Notes under the pieces: model-generated | Database searches by the model: none | The model's input: the letters and a program-made list of their open reading frames with translations, nothing else | What the model was told of the DNA's origin: nothing | Shown: positions 34,949 to 44,787 of the stretch, one piece after another | Numbering within the stretch: position 1 is the first letter of the stretch | How the letters are laid out: each line of letters starts with the position of its first letter | Origin: Turbatrix aceti | Taxonomy: Eukaryota > Nematoda > Chromadorea > Rhabditida > Panagrolaimidae | Length of the DNA stretch: 64,000 nt | Direction of reading: 5' to 3' | Assembly: GCA_963969345.1 (NCBI GenBank) | Contig: OZ017769.1 | Location: 2,361,600-2,425,599, forward strand | Made by a program: the position numbers and the translations under genes

Positions 34949-36828
34949 ATGTCGAAAAAGGTATGTTTATGTTTTTTATGCGCGGCTTCTACAAATAGCG
35001 TTTTCAGGTGCTGAAAGCGAAGGATCGCGGATTGCGAAGAAACAAGAAGCGTGATTTTTCCACAGCAAACGCGAATTACGATGAAGCGAAGCGTCTCTCG
35101 CCTCGGGAAATGGCCTGCTACCTCGACAAAAGTGCGACGTTTTTTGAAGAAGCCAAGTTCGATGATTGTATCGCTACTTGCGAGACCGCCTTAATCCAAA
35201 ACAAAATTGACGCCGCCAAGTGAGTTTTTTAGGCCTATTTTTGATTTATTTGTTCAGTTTGTTTTCAGAATCATGACTCGCATCGCGGAAGCCAAGTTGG
35301 CCCAGGGCAAAAAGTCTGAAGCTCTTTCTTGGCTGGAGAAGGCTTCGGTGGAGCATCCGAGTCCCGAAATAAACAAAATGATAGCTGACTTGCGCCGTCC
35401 CCTGAGCGATGCATATGCTTCAGAGCTCTTTGCTTCGCTCCTGGAGAGATCGGATGACCACGACGCTGGTGCACGTACCCGGAAGCTCGTTTACTCGTCC
35501 CCGGTGATGTCAGCCTGCTTTGGTGATTTCATGCAGCGCTTGACTGTTATCATCAGTGATCCCAACTACGTTTTTTTTGTGAGTTCAAATTTTACTGTCG
35601 GTGGGTGAGTGTTTTGTATTTTAGCTTTCCGGATCGATGCTTGAAACCGTCTACATGACAAAACGAGCATCCTTGACCTGGATCGCTCCTTTCATTGCGC
35701 GACTCATCATCTCTGATACTGATCCGATTCGTGTGCCAATGAACTGGGCCTACGACCTTCTTCCGCAAACGAGCAACGTTCTGAGTAGGTTTTCTTGTTG
35801 TTTAACAACAATGCAGAGGACGTGTTTTGTTTTTCAGAATGTTTTTATCTCGAGCTGGATGCAATCAATAATTACCCCATGCATCCAAAGTTGATGCCAT
35901 TCATTCGGCGACAAGTCCCCAATCTTCAGGATTTCATTGGCCCTATCGAGATTATTCTTGCCTGGTCTTTGCCTTTGCATCATCCTGAACCATGGGAGTT
36001 TCACGTTTTCGGAGTTGTTATTCGCCAATTCGAGGATTTCCTTGTGAGTACTTTTTTTTTGCAAAATCTGTTTCACACGATTTTTTTTGGTCTTTTAGAC
36101 GCTTTTTGAGATCAAGAGATTCACGGCTTCTATTGTGAAGTTCATGTTTACCCAGGCTTCAAACAGCGCTTTTTCAAACTACTTGAGCGGTTTCATGAAT
36201 TTTCTGAACACAACTACAATTCGGTAGGTCGATAATTTTTTGGAATATTTTTTGGAACAGATTTGTTTTAGCTTTCCTGAAACTGTCGAAGCGTTAATTG
36301 AGCTGCCGGTTTTGAATTTCCGATTATTCACTGCTGATTTCGTCGCGGCTTTGTGCACTGTTTTCCCGCGCCTGGAAAATTTGAATTTCTACTTCTGGCT
36401 GTCTGCACCTGAGCAAGTTGTACGTTTTTTTTTAAACTTATTTCAAAAAAATATGCCCAGAATTTTGTCAAATTTATTATGACAATAGACTCCAAAATTG
36501 ATTGAAAACTGGGAGAATTTTTTACTAACATACTGACGTGTTTCAGACTACCTACAGCTACACTCGCATGTACACCGACTACGCTTTTCTTGCCCACGAA
36601 ATGACAAAGATGCCACCTCAACTCGGTGTGCAGTGCTTCTTCCAGGAAGTCGTCAACTTCATCGTCCGCGGGCCTATTTCTTTTTGGCAGTTGGGATCCA
36701 CCATACCGCCAGGCTTTGAGTCGTTGCCAACGGATGATATTTTCGGTATCGTCAACAGCAACGCCGCTCTCCCGATTTGCCACGGAAACAAGTTTTTTCA
36801 CTATGAACTTTGTTTTCATTTCATGTAG
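34949..36828 (+). CDS. TPR gene A: STI1-like TPR protein with unknown C-terminal region (484 aa)
   Basis: Eight exons: 34949-34960, 35008-35219, 35269-35578, 35625-35784, 35838-36043, 36099-36223, 36272-36419 and 36547-36828, in frame throughout. Exon 1 is only MSKK. Residues ~5-112 are about three TPR motifs, most like the STI1/Hop type (ANYDEAKRLSPREMACYLDK, RIAEAKLAQGKKSEALSWLE), which normally bind chaperones or other peptides. The remaining ~370 residues are shared by the four local paralogues: WIAPFI.R.II, a FIRRQVPNLQ block, and FTADFVAALCTVFPRL near the C-terminus. I recognise no domain there. The copy is diverged in its first TPR (basic, RRNKKRD). Upstream is the block at 34856; the UGT stop is about 400 bases upstream. 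It is probably the first member of a local tandem array. Confidence 0.85.
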
Positions 36829-37120
36829 ACATTTTTCACTTTTATATCTGTTTTTTAGATTAAAATTGTTCGAAAATAATAAACGTGGAAACAAAAGTAG
36901 CATACATAGATCAACAATGGATCAAATTAGCCTATATGGTTTAAAAGAAAACAAATTAACCCAAAAGAAAGATAATAAGGTTGTAATTGGATAATATTTC
37001 ATTTCTAAGCAGAAATTAAAAAAAAAACAAGAAAAAAACAGAAAATTGAAAGCAAAAACAGTAAAAACAATATATTTTAGGCGACCTACGATTGTTGATT
37101 TTCTCGAGACGAAATATGTA

Positions 37121-37156
37121 CCGTAACCTAAGACACTCGCAACGATTGCGTTACGG
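37121..37156 (+). promoter_or_regulatory. conserved upstream block of TPR gene B
   Basis: CCGTAACCTAAGACACTCGC and AACGATTGCGTTA, about 100 bases before the ATG; the same block as in front of genes A, C and D. Confidence 0.7.
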
Positions 37157-37221
37157 CAGTTCCGTTGACCACGCTTTGTCCGCTTTTTTGGTGCTATTTT
37201 TGTGCACTTTCCGTTCTTACG

Positions 37222-39375
37222 ATGTCGAGAGAAGTAAGTTATCCTCTTTTTATATCCAAGTTTCACTAATCTTGCATTCAGGCGTATGAAGCGAAGAAGC
37301 GCGGCGACACGGCCAACAAAAAGGGTGATTTTGCCCTCGCTCACGTTTTCTACGACGAAGCCATCAGTCTTTCGCCCCAGGAAATGTTTTTTTACTCCAA
37401 CAAAAGCGCCGTGTTTTTCGAAGAAGGCAGATTCGACGACTGCATTGCTACCTGTCTGACGGCCCTGAAAGTGGGCTCAGAAAACAAAAATCTCGTCGCC
37501 AAGTGAGTTTTTTTGGGCCTATTTTTGTTTTATTTGTTTTGTTTGTTTCCAGAGTGATTTCTCGGATCGCGAAAGCCAAATCAGCACAGGGAAAGATTTC
37601 CGAAGCTCTTTCCTGGCTGGAAAAGGCTTCGGTGGAGCATCCGAGTCTAGAAATCAACAAAATGATCGCTTTTTTGCGCCGTTCTGCTTTGAAACGTCCT
37701 GCAACATCGAAGCGTCCTTTGAGCAGCGCGTACGCTTCAGAACTTATTTCTTTGGTTATGGAGAACCCGAATGACTACGAAGCTGGTCAACGTACTCGAA
37801 ACCTCATTCTGTCGTCTCCGACATTGACCACCGGCTTTGTCAAGTTCATGCAACGCCTAACTGTTTTTGTCCGATTTCCTGATTTCATTGATATCGTAAG
37901 TCTTTATTTTTTTATCCTTTGCACTGTTTCGATACTTTAAATTTTAGTACAAATCGTTAATGGTTACCGAAGGCCGTGAACCTCCTATTTACACCAAGAA
38001 ATGGTCGGCATTTTCCTGGATCGCGCCATTCATCGTGGAGCTGTTCATTGTTGATGATGATCCGGATTCTTGGTCCAACTGCTGGGCCTTCGAGTTTCTT
38101 CCACGAACGAGCAGCGTTTTGAGTAGGTTTTTTTGTTGATTGAGAAAACGTGACGGAAGATATTTTTTTCTGTTTTTCAGATTCATTTGTGCTCAACGTG
38201 CCAGAGAATCACACCGGCTCTCTGCATCCAAACGTGTTGCCGTTCATTCGACGGCAGTTGCCGAATCTGAAGTTGCTCTATGGCCCTGTCGACTTTTACC
38301 TCGAAGTTCCGCCGAATGCTGCTGAACTAAAGGCATTCAAGTATGCCACTTTTGTTGTTCACGAAATGGCAGATCTTGTCGTAAGTTTTTTTCTCATCAC
38401 AACCTGTTTTTTTTGTTTTGACCTGAAATTTTGAATTTTTGCGTCACGATATCCGAAATTTTGGGTTTTGAGGTACAAAAAAACCAAATAAATGATTTTA
38501 TCTTCAAAAAATGATGATTTTTATTTCAAAGCAAAATTTGAACTTTTTCGGGGTTATTTGAGCTCAAAATCGTCAAATTGAACGGAATTTGTGTTTATTT
38601 TATTTTCGTGTTTTGGACCCAAAAAACCTCCAAATGTCGGGTCTGTCTCCGTGCATTGGATTTGGGTACCCGATAAAACTGCTTTTTTTTTAATTTTTTT
38701 CTAATTTTTAGAAACTCTTCGCCACGAAACGATTCACTTCGCCCAAATTCGAGTTCGAGTTCCATCAGCCGCCAAATCGGAGTGTCAACTATGTCAGCGA
38801 GTTGACGACGTTTTTCAACAACTTGACCTATCAGTAAGTCTTTTTTTGCAAAAAAATAAATTTGGAAAACATTGCCTTGCAGAATGCCTGAAACCCACGA
38901 AGTTAAAATCGTAATGCCGGTTCTGAGTGCTCGACTGCCTGTTTGTGACATGGCCAACGCGTTGTACAACGTTTTCCCTCGCCTGCGAATGTTGATTTTG
39001 CTTTTCAACCATCCATGGACCGAGAAAATTGTACGTTTGTGTTTTTTTTGCACCTACAGTACTCATTATCTTTTTCAGTTTTCCTTCGACCAGGAACGCC
39101 TCGAGGATGACTATGACTTTCTGGCCAGAGAAGTGAAGAGAATTCGTCCAATCCTTGGCGTCTACTTCTCCTTCGAGGAACCCGTCGCGTGGGAAAGCAG
39201 CCTGAACGCTATTTTCGAGTTGGTCAATGATCCTCCGGACGGCTTTATCCATCGCGAACTCCTCCAGCCAGACCCGTTTAATTCCGAATTGAGAGGCTAC
39301 GTCAACCGGAACGCCAAGAAAATTCTTTGCCACCGTAACAAAACATTTCGCTATGAGGTTCCTTTTCTTGCCTGA
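37222..39375 (+). CDS. TPR gene B: STI1-like TPR protein (505 aa)
   Basis: Eight exons: 37222-37233, 37282-37502, 37553-37895, 37948-38122, 38181-38380, 38712-38833, 38883-39030 and 39079-39375; the phases equal those of gene A. The TPR region is well kept (KKGDFALAHVFYDEAISLSP, FYSNKSAVFFEEGRFDDCIA). Exon 3 has a small Lys/Arg/Ser-rich insertion (SALKRPATSKRPL) not found in the other copies. The C-terminal region keeps WIAPFIVELFI, PFIRRQLPNLK and the conserved end block CHRNKTFRYEV. Intron 5 is 331 bases against 55 in genes A and C. Molecular role unknown beyond TPR-mediated binding. The hAT element at 39455 begins 80 bases after the stop. Confidence 0.9.
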
Positions 39376-39454
39376 TTTATACTTTGTCTTCGGGTTATTT
39401 GGCCCAGGAGAAATTTATGGTTAATAGATGTGACGAACATTGCCGACATGATAC

Positions 39455-40152
39455 CAGAGATGGCAGATCAGATCATTTGTTCATGATCTGATCTGAATTA
39501 TCTGCGGTCTGATCTGACTCGATTCAGCCCAAAATCTCGGAATTTAGGGATCAGATTTCCGAGAACACTGGTTTCGACGCGAAAAGTGAAAAATAAATTG
39601 TTTTTTGCTGAGAACTATCGTATTCTTCGAAAAACCAGCAATGCGGACGTGTTTGAAGTTGTAAAATTTTAAATTTCGAGTGATCTGATCCAAGGATGGC
39701 AGATCAGATCACCTTTCGGATCAAATAATTCAGATCGGATCACTAGAAATTTGAAATTTTATAACTTCAAACACGTCCGCATTGCTGATTTTTCGAAGAA
39801 TACGATAGTTCTCAACAAAAAACAAACTATTTTTCACTTTTCGCGTCGAAACCAGTGTTTCCGGGAACCTGAATCCTAAATTCCGAGATTTTGGGCTTGG
39901 TCGAGTCAGATCAGATCAGATCAGATCGCAGATAATCCAGATCAGATCATGAGCAAATGATCTGATCTGATCATTTCTGATCTGATGTGGATTATCTGTG
40001 ATATGATCTGAGTTCCACGTGATCTGATCTGATTTATCTGTCATCTGATCTGAGTTCCACGTGATCTGATCTGAATTATCTGTGATTTGATATGATCTGA
40101 TCTGATCTGTAAGCCGATCTGATCCGAAAAGTGATCTGATCTGCCATCTCTG
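39455..40152. mobile_element. hAT MITE (698 bp) rich in GATCTGATCT repeats, foldback-like
   Basis: Ends CAGAGATGGCAGATCAGATC and its complement, with a perfect 8-base duplication CATGATAC (39447-39454 and 40153-40160). CAGAGATGGCA is a common hAT terminus. Inner halves around 39530-39690 and 39740-39900 are inverted copies of each other. Outer parts are long imperfect arrays of GATCTGATCT; the right-hand array is longer (about 250 bases). Confidence 0.95.
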
Positions 40153-40203
40153 CATGATACCGATTCATTCAGTTATATTCATTACCACTGCCCCACTGAT
40201 CTT

Positions 40204-41341
40204 TTATTTCAAAATTTTCACAAAGATTTTTCGAGTATTTCCATTAAGAAGGGCAATCAAGAAACATAATGAATTGGCATTAAAAACAAACGGTAGAATG
40301 ACGATATGCGTTATGTAGTCTTCGGAATCAATCAAATAACACGAATTATTAAAAATAGTATTACAGAATTTTGAACTCAGTATGGATACGAACTCTGCCC
40401 CGATTAAGAGGAAACAATAGATTGCAATTCGCCACGCAATTGTGCGTTGACTTCCGTTAAAACTTTGCGTAACTGGTTTGAAAAAGTCTGTTCCACTTTT
40501 TATCCGCCAAGTTAGTTTGAAGCGAAGTTCCAAGATAATTAGTATGTATAGAAATGTTGTGAGGTATAAAAGAAGATTCAATGGTTCAAGTTCTATTTCA
40601 TTCATACGATAGAAATTAAATATACCAAACATTGCATTACAGAATTTTTTCAAGTAAGCATTGTAACCGAGAAACTCAATTGTAGACAAATATCCCACTA
40701 TTACCGTCAAAGCGATGGAAATAATGGTTAAATAAACACCAATGACGTACACAAATTTGCTTTTAAAAATCTTTGATTCCAGCCATGGAAAATAGAAAAT
40801 AAGAAATTGATTAAGTGATAACGTAAATAATCCAAACCAAAAGAGATTTTTTATCAAATTATGGTACTAAAAAACTATTTATTATAAATTTAGTTTCTTT
40901 CACATGAATCAATAAAAACTCACTAATCCATTATCAACAATTATGTTGAATTTTTTCGTAATTATTTTTTCTGTTTCTTTTTCCATAGCATAAGGAATAG
41001 ACTGATTTTTCTTCCAAATATTGTATCTTTGATCATCTATAGACAATTCCAGAGCTAGAGTAAACATTGTATAAAGACGCGAAAGATTGAAAATAGAATA
41101 AATGACGCTTAGATATATAATTATGCAAATAAAAAATGTGCTTGTCTTCGGCATATTGTATTCTTTACTAAATCGGTTCTGCAAATGATTGTCGTTTTAT
41201 GTAGTCAAAGTTTTATGTATGTATAAGACAAACCTTTATCACAGAGTACAGGGCTACGACATTAACGTAGATAAGAAAAAATCCCATTTCAAATGTGAAG
41301 AGATAGGTGTAAAACGAAAGATTCCAATAACTTTCTGTCAT
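40204..41341 (-). CDS. 7-transmembrane receptor, nematode chemoreceptor-like (341 aa)
   Basis: Three exons on the minus strand, 41341-41234, 41178-40924 and 40866-40204, all phase 0. The 341-residue product has seven hydrophobic segments: exon 1 YTYLFTFEMGFFLIYVNVVA (TM1); exon 2 FFICIIIYLSVIYSIF (TM2); exon 3 FWFGLFTLSLNQFLIFYF, FVYVIGVYLTIISIALTVIV, LLLYLTTFLYILIIL, IAIYCFLLIGAEFVSIL and VILPFVFNANSLCFLIALL (TM3-7). Length, segment count and the short basic tail (NTRKIFVKILK) fit nematode serpentine chemoreceptors; which family is not clear. It is much more AT-rich than its neighbours and on the opposite strand, inserted between TPR genes B and C. Start chosen as the first ATG (MTESYWNLSF); upstream in-frame sequence lacks another ATG. 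Confidence 0.75.
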
Positions 41342-41445
41342 TTTTTGCGACCAGTATTTTGTTCTGAAAAAGGTCAAATTAATTTTTAGCGACAAAATCT
41401 GTATTATAAAATGCAACTTTTGACCACAGAGGAGAAAACATCAAG

Positions 41446-41575
41446 GTTTTCGATCGCGCTAAAATTTCAAAATAAAACAAAAAAAAATTATGACAATTTG
41501 TCTGGTTTTTACCATTTCTGTTCATTTTCGAGAACATTTTTTATTAACATCAAAAAAACCTCCGAATAAAAGCTG
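41446..41575. mobile_element. fragment of the CAGGGTTTTC hAT family
   Basis: AAGGTTTTCGATCGCGCTAA at the left and a GACAATTTGTCTGGTTTTTA...TTCATTTTCGAGAACATTTT body match the interior of the elements at 12182 and 12715. The right end is missing. Confidence 0.6.
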
Positions 41576-42507
41576 GTTAATTGAGCTGGTTAATTATGTA
41601 TTCCATTACACGCCCTTTAGACAACTATGAGACATTCTGTTATCGAAAATCGGTAGAAAGGCATTAGTCTCCCCTACAAATTCTTTTGTACTAGCCGGCT
41701 GAAACACGTATCAGCTGCCAATTGAGATTTGTAGTTGTCTGTACACAGAAGCAAAATGTTAACGTTATATATTCAATTACAGAAATGTAGAAAAGAGGTT
41801 TGTATTCATAATCATGTTTTTTGGTTTTCAGTTAACAAAACATTATTTATTTACTTATTTATTTCATCATTACTCAGTGGTTAGTTATCACTAGACCAGA
41901 TGTTAGGACAAAACATTATAAAGTTATTTTATTGTATGCAACTTATTACAAGAAAACGTTGTCTGTTTGTGATTACTGGAATCATGGAGGTGGTAAACAT
42001 TTTTTGGTAAAAATATAATGATGATGATGGATTTGTTGAATATTTTAAAAATAGTTTTTACAAAGTTTACCTGGAACTTTGCAGTTTTGTAGGTTCTAGC
42101 CGATTTCGGTTTCGGAACCGGAGCGTAAAAAAAATTTTCACACACTATTTTAAAAAATGCGTGAAAAAAATGAGGTGTAAAAAATGAATAAAAAGCAACT
42201 AACTTCAATAAAAGGAAGTCGGGGCCGATTTGCAGAGACCCTAATGCTCCCAGTCTGCCCCCAATATTTTAAATAATAAAAATAGTCGGGGGCCAATGAT
42301 GCCGCGTAGGGTTTCAGCCCCCCCCCCTCCGAATCGGGTAGGGGATTGTGTTTGTTTTTCATTGATTGTGACTTCCATAAAACGTTGAAACCAATGGAAC
42401 GGCGCATACGGTATGACGTCGCAAGAAAGAATAAAAAAAACAGATGAAATACAACATTTGGGAAAAATTTTGTTGACTGCGCTATTTGATCGTTTTTAGA
42501 CGAAATA
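41576..42507. other. no gene seen
   Basis: AT-rich spacer between the receptor gene and TPR gene C. A GC-rich patch at 42220-42360 (runs of C, CAGCCCCCCCCCC) has no recognised origin. Confidence 0.4.
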
Positions 42508-42545
42508 CCGTAACTCAACATACTTTCGCCACGATTGTGTTAAAG
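42508..42545 (+). promoter_or_regulatory. conserved upstream block of TPR gene C
   Basis: CCGTAACTCAACATACTTTC then GCCACGATTGTGTTA. A likely splice-acceptor-like TTTTGTGCAG lies just before the short TTTTCATCTTTACGATG leader, as in gene D; this could be a trans-splice site (inference). Confidence 0.7.
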
Positions 42546-42606
42546 CAGTTCAGTTGATGACGCTTTGTCGTTTGTCTGCTGTTTTTGTGCAGTTTTCATC
42601 TTTACG

Positions 42607-44332
42607 ATGTCCAAAAAGGTTCGTTATTGATTTGTTTTGCACTGATTTGGGTAATCATGCTTTCAGGCGCTGGAAGCGAAAGATCGCGGTAATGTGGATT
42701 TTGCCGCTGCCAACGTGAATGACGATGAAGCCATCCGTCACGAAATCCAAGTTGCGAAGTGAGTTTTTTTAGGCATATTTTGGTTTTATGAACTTTATTT
42801 GTTTTCAGAGTGATGACCCGCATTGCAAAAGCCAAATTGGCTCAAGGCCTGGCTTCTGAAGCCCTTGCCTGGTTGGACAAAGCTTCGGTAGTAAACCATG
42901 ATCCTGAAATCGCCGAAATGATTGCTAATTTGCGCCTGGAAGCTCGACGTCCTCTCCTGAGCGTTGCCTACGCTCCAAAGCTCTATGCTTCGCTGATGGA
43001 GATTCGAAATAGTGCAAACGCAGGCAAACGTATTCAAAATCTTGTTTTTTCGTCCTCGATAATGTCAGCCTGTTTTATCGACTTTATGAAGGGCTTTGCG
43101 GTTGAAATCCGTGATAACGAGGACATTCATTTTGTGAGTAGATATTTATATCATTCGATCCGTATAAAACAGTATTTTTTATTTTTTAGTTCGACTCGGA
43201 ATTCTTGGACGACCAGAAGGCAGCTGCCATTTACATCAAAAAATGGGCGTCATTTGTCTGGATCGCACCATTCATTGTGCAACTGATCATCTGTGACGAT
43301 TTTCCGGATGATAGGCCATCGAACTGGGTCTACGACATTCTTCCACGAACGACCAACGTTTTGCGTAATTTTTTGTTCAAAATAAAAATTTCAACTATTT
43401 CGATTTTTTAAGGGTTTTTCTATTTTCGCGTGCCAGACATGATTCCATTTACTCTCCATCCTCTCGTGATGCCGTTTCTCCGACGCCAACTGCCGAATCT
43501 TCAGAAACTCTGGGGTCCTATTGATATTTTTCTGCAGCTGCCAACTTTTTCCAAGCCAAAGACATTCAAAAGTTTAAAATTGTTTGTTCGCAATTTCCCA
43601 GATGTTCTCGTAAGGATATTTTTATACATACCTTTCATTGACTTATTTTTAAAAAAATTTTTAGAATCTTTTTAAAACCAAACGGTTTACTGCGACGAAA
43701 CTTGAACTCACGTTTTATCCGTCTGCAAACTACTTTTTCTTCGATTTTAACTACACTAGCAACTTTATGGAGTTTTTGAATAATTTGACATATCGGTAAT
43801 TTTTTTTTGTTTTTGAAATTTTTTGTAAACTTTTTTTTGCAGGATGCCTGAAACCGAACAAATAGATTTTCTGTTGCCGATTCATGGTGCTCGATTTCCC
43901 GTTGCTGACTTGGTCAAGGCCTTCCGTACCGTCTTTCCGCGATTGTCGAGTTTTACTATCACTGCCGGGCTCTACAAAAGCGGGACAGTTGTATGTTTTT
44001 TGTATGTATACATCTTCTTGGTCACTTTTTCTTCGTTTCAGCTATCCTTCGACCGCAAGCGCCTGGCCAGCGACTACGCTTATCTCATCCAGGAAATGCG
44101 AAAAATGCCAAAAGAACTTTGTGTCAACATTAAGTTTGAAAAACTTGTAAAATTTCTCGACAGAGCTGCTGTTCTTCCCGAGTTGCTTCGCTCTGCACCG
44201 CCTGGTTTTACCTTCGATGATCCCTCCGATGATGATTCTTCGGAGCCCTATTCCGTTGGCTACGTCAGCGAGAACGTCGACATTCCCGTTTGCCACGACA
44301 ACAAATTCCTGCGCTATAAGGTCTTGTTTTAA
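42607..44332 (+). CDS. TPR gene C: paralogue with shortened TPR domain (456 aa)
   Basis: Eight exons: 42607-42618, 42667-42758, 42809-43133, 43190-43364, 43413-43609, 43665-43795, 43843-43990 and 44042-44332. Exon 2 is only 92 bases, against 212-221 in A, B and D; the deletion of about 43 codons keeps the phase but removes most of TPR 1 and TPR 2 (sequence runs from AANVNDDEAIRHE to QVAK). The C-terminal region is complete: WIAPFIVQLII, MPFLRRQLPNLQKLWGPI, FPVADLVKAFRTVFPRLSSF and an end block VPVCHDNKFLRYKV-like. The gene remains open with intact splice sites, so it may be functional but unable to bind TPR ligands as its relatives do. AATAAA-like sequence follows near 44446. Confidence 0.88.
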
Positions 44333-44670
44333 TGAGGTTTTTGACTATTTATTTGTGCGTTTACCAAGTTTCTGTTATCGAACATCGCTTTAATTCCAAG
44401 TCTGATAAGTTTTGCTGTGTAATAATTGTGAATTTTTGTATATTAAAATAAATCGTGTGATTATCGGTGTTTTTGGGTTCCCGACAATTGTGTCGTCATC
44501 CGAGATAAAATTGCCGACTCGCTCGAAAATTGCATTCGATCGAGCTGATAATTACAAAGTCGACATCCTACGGTGTTGACAGAAAGAAAAAAAAACAAAA
44601 AAAAACAAACAGAAAAAAAATCAAATTTTAGCCCAAAAAGAACATTTTTTCACTTTCTTGAAACAAAATA

Positions 44671-44709
44671 CCGTAACCCAAGACACTTTCGCCACGATTG
44701 TGGTACGAC
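44671..44709 (+). promoter_or_regulatory. conserved upstream block of TPR gene D
   Basis: CCGTAACCCAAGACACTTTC and GCCACGATTGTGGTACGAC, followed by a TTTTGTGCAG site and the TTTTCGTCTTTACGATG leader shared with genes A and C. Confidence 0.7.
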
Positions 44710-44787
44710 AGCTCGACCGATCATCAGTCGGTTACGTTTTGTCGCTTTTGTGCATTCTCTTGCTTTTGTGCAGTTTTCGTCTTTACG

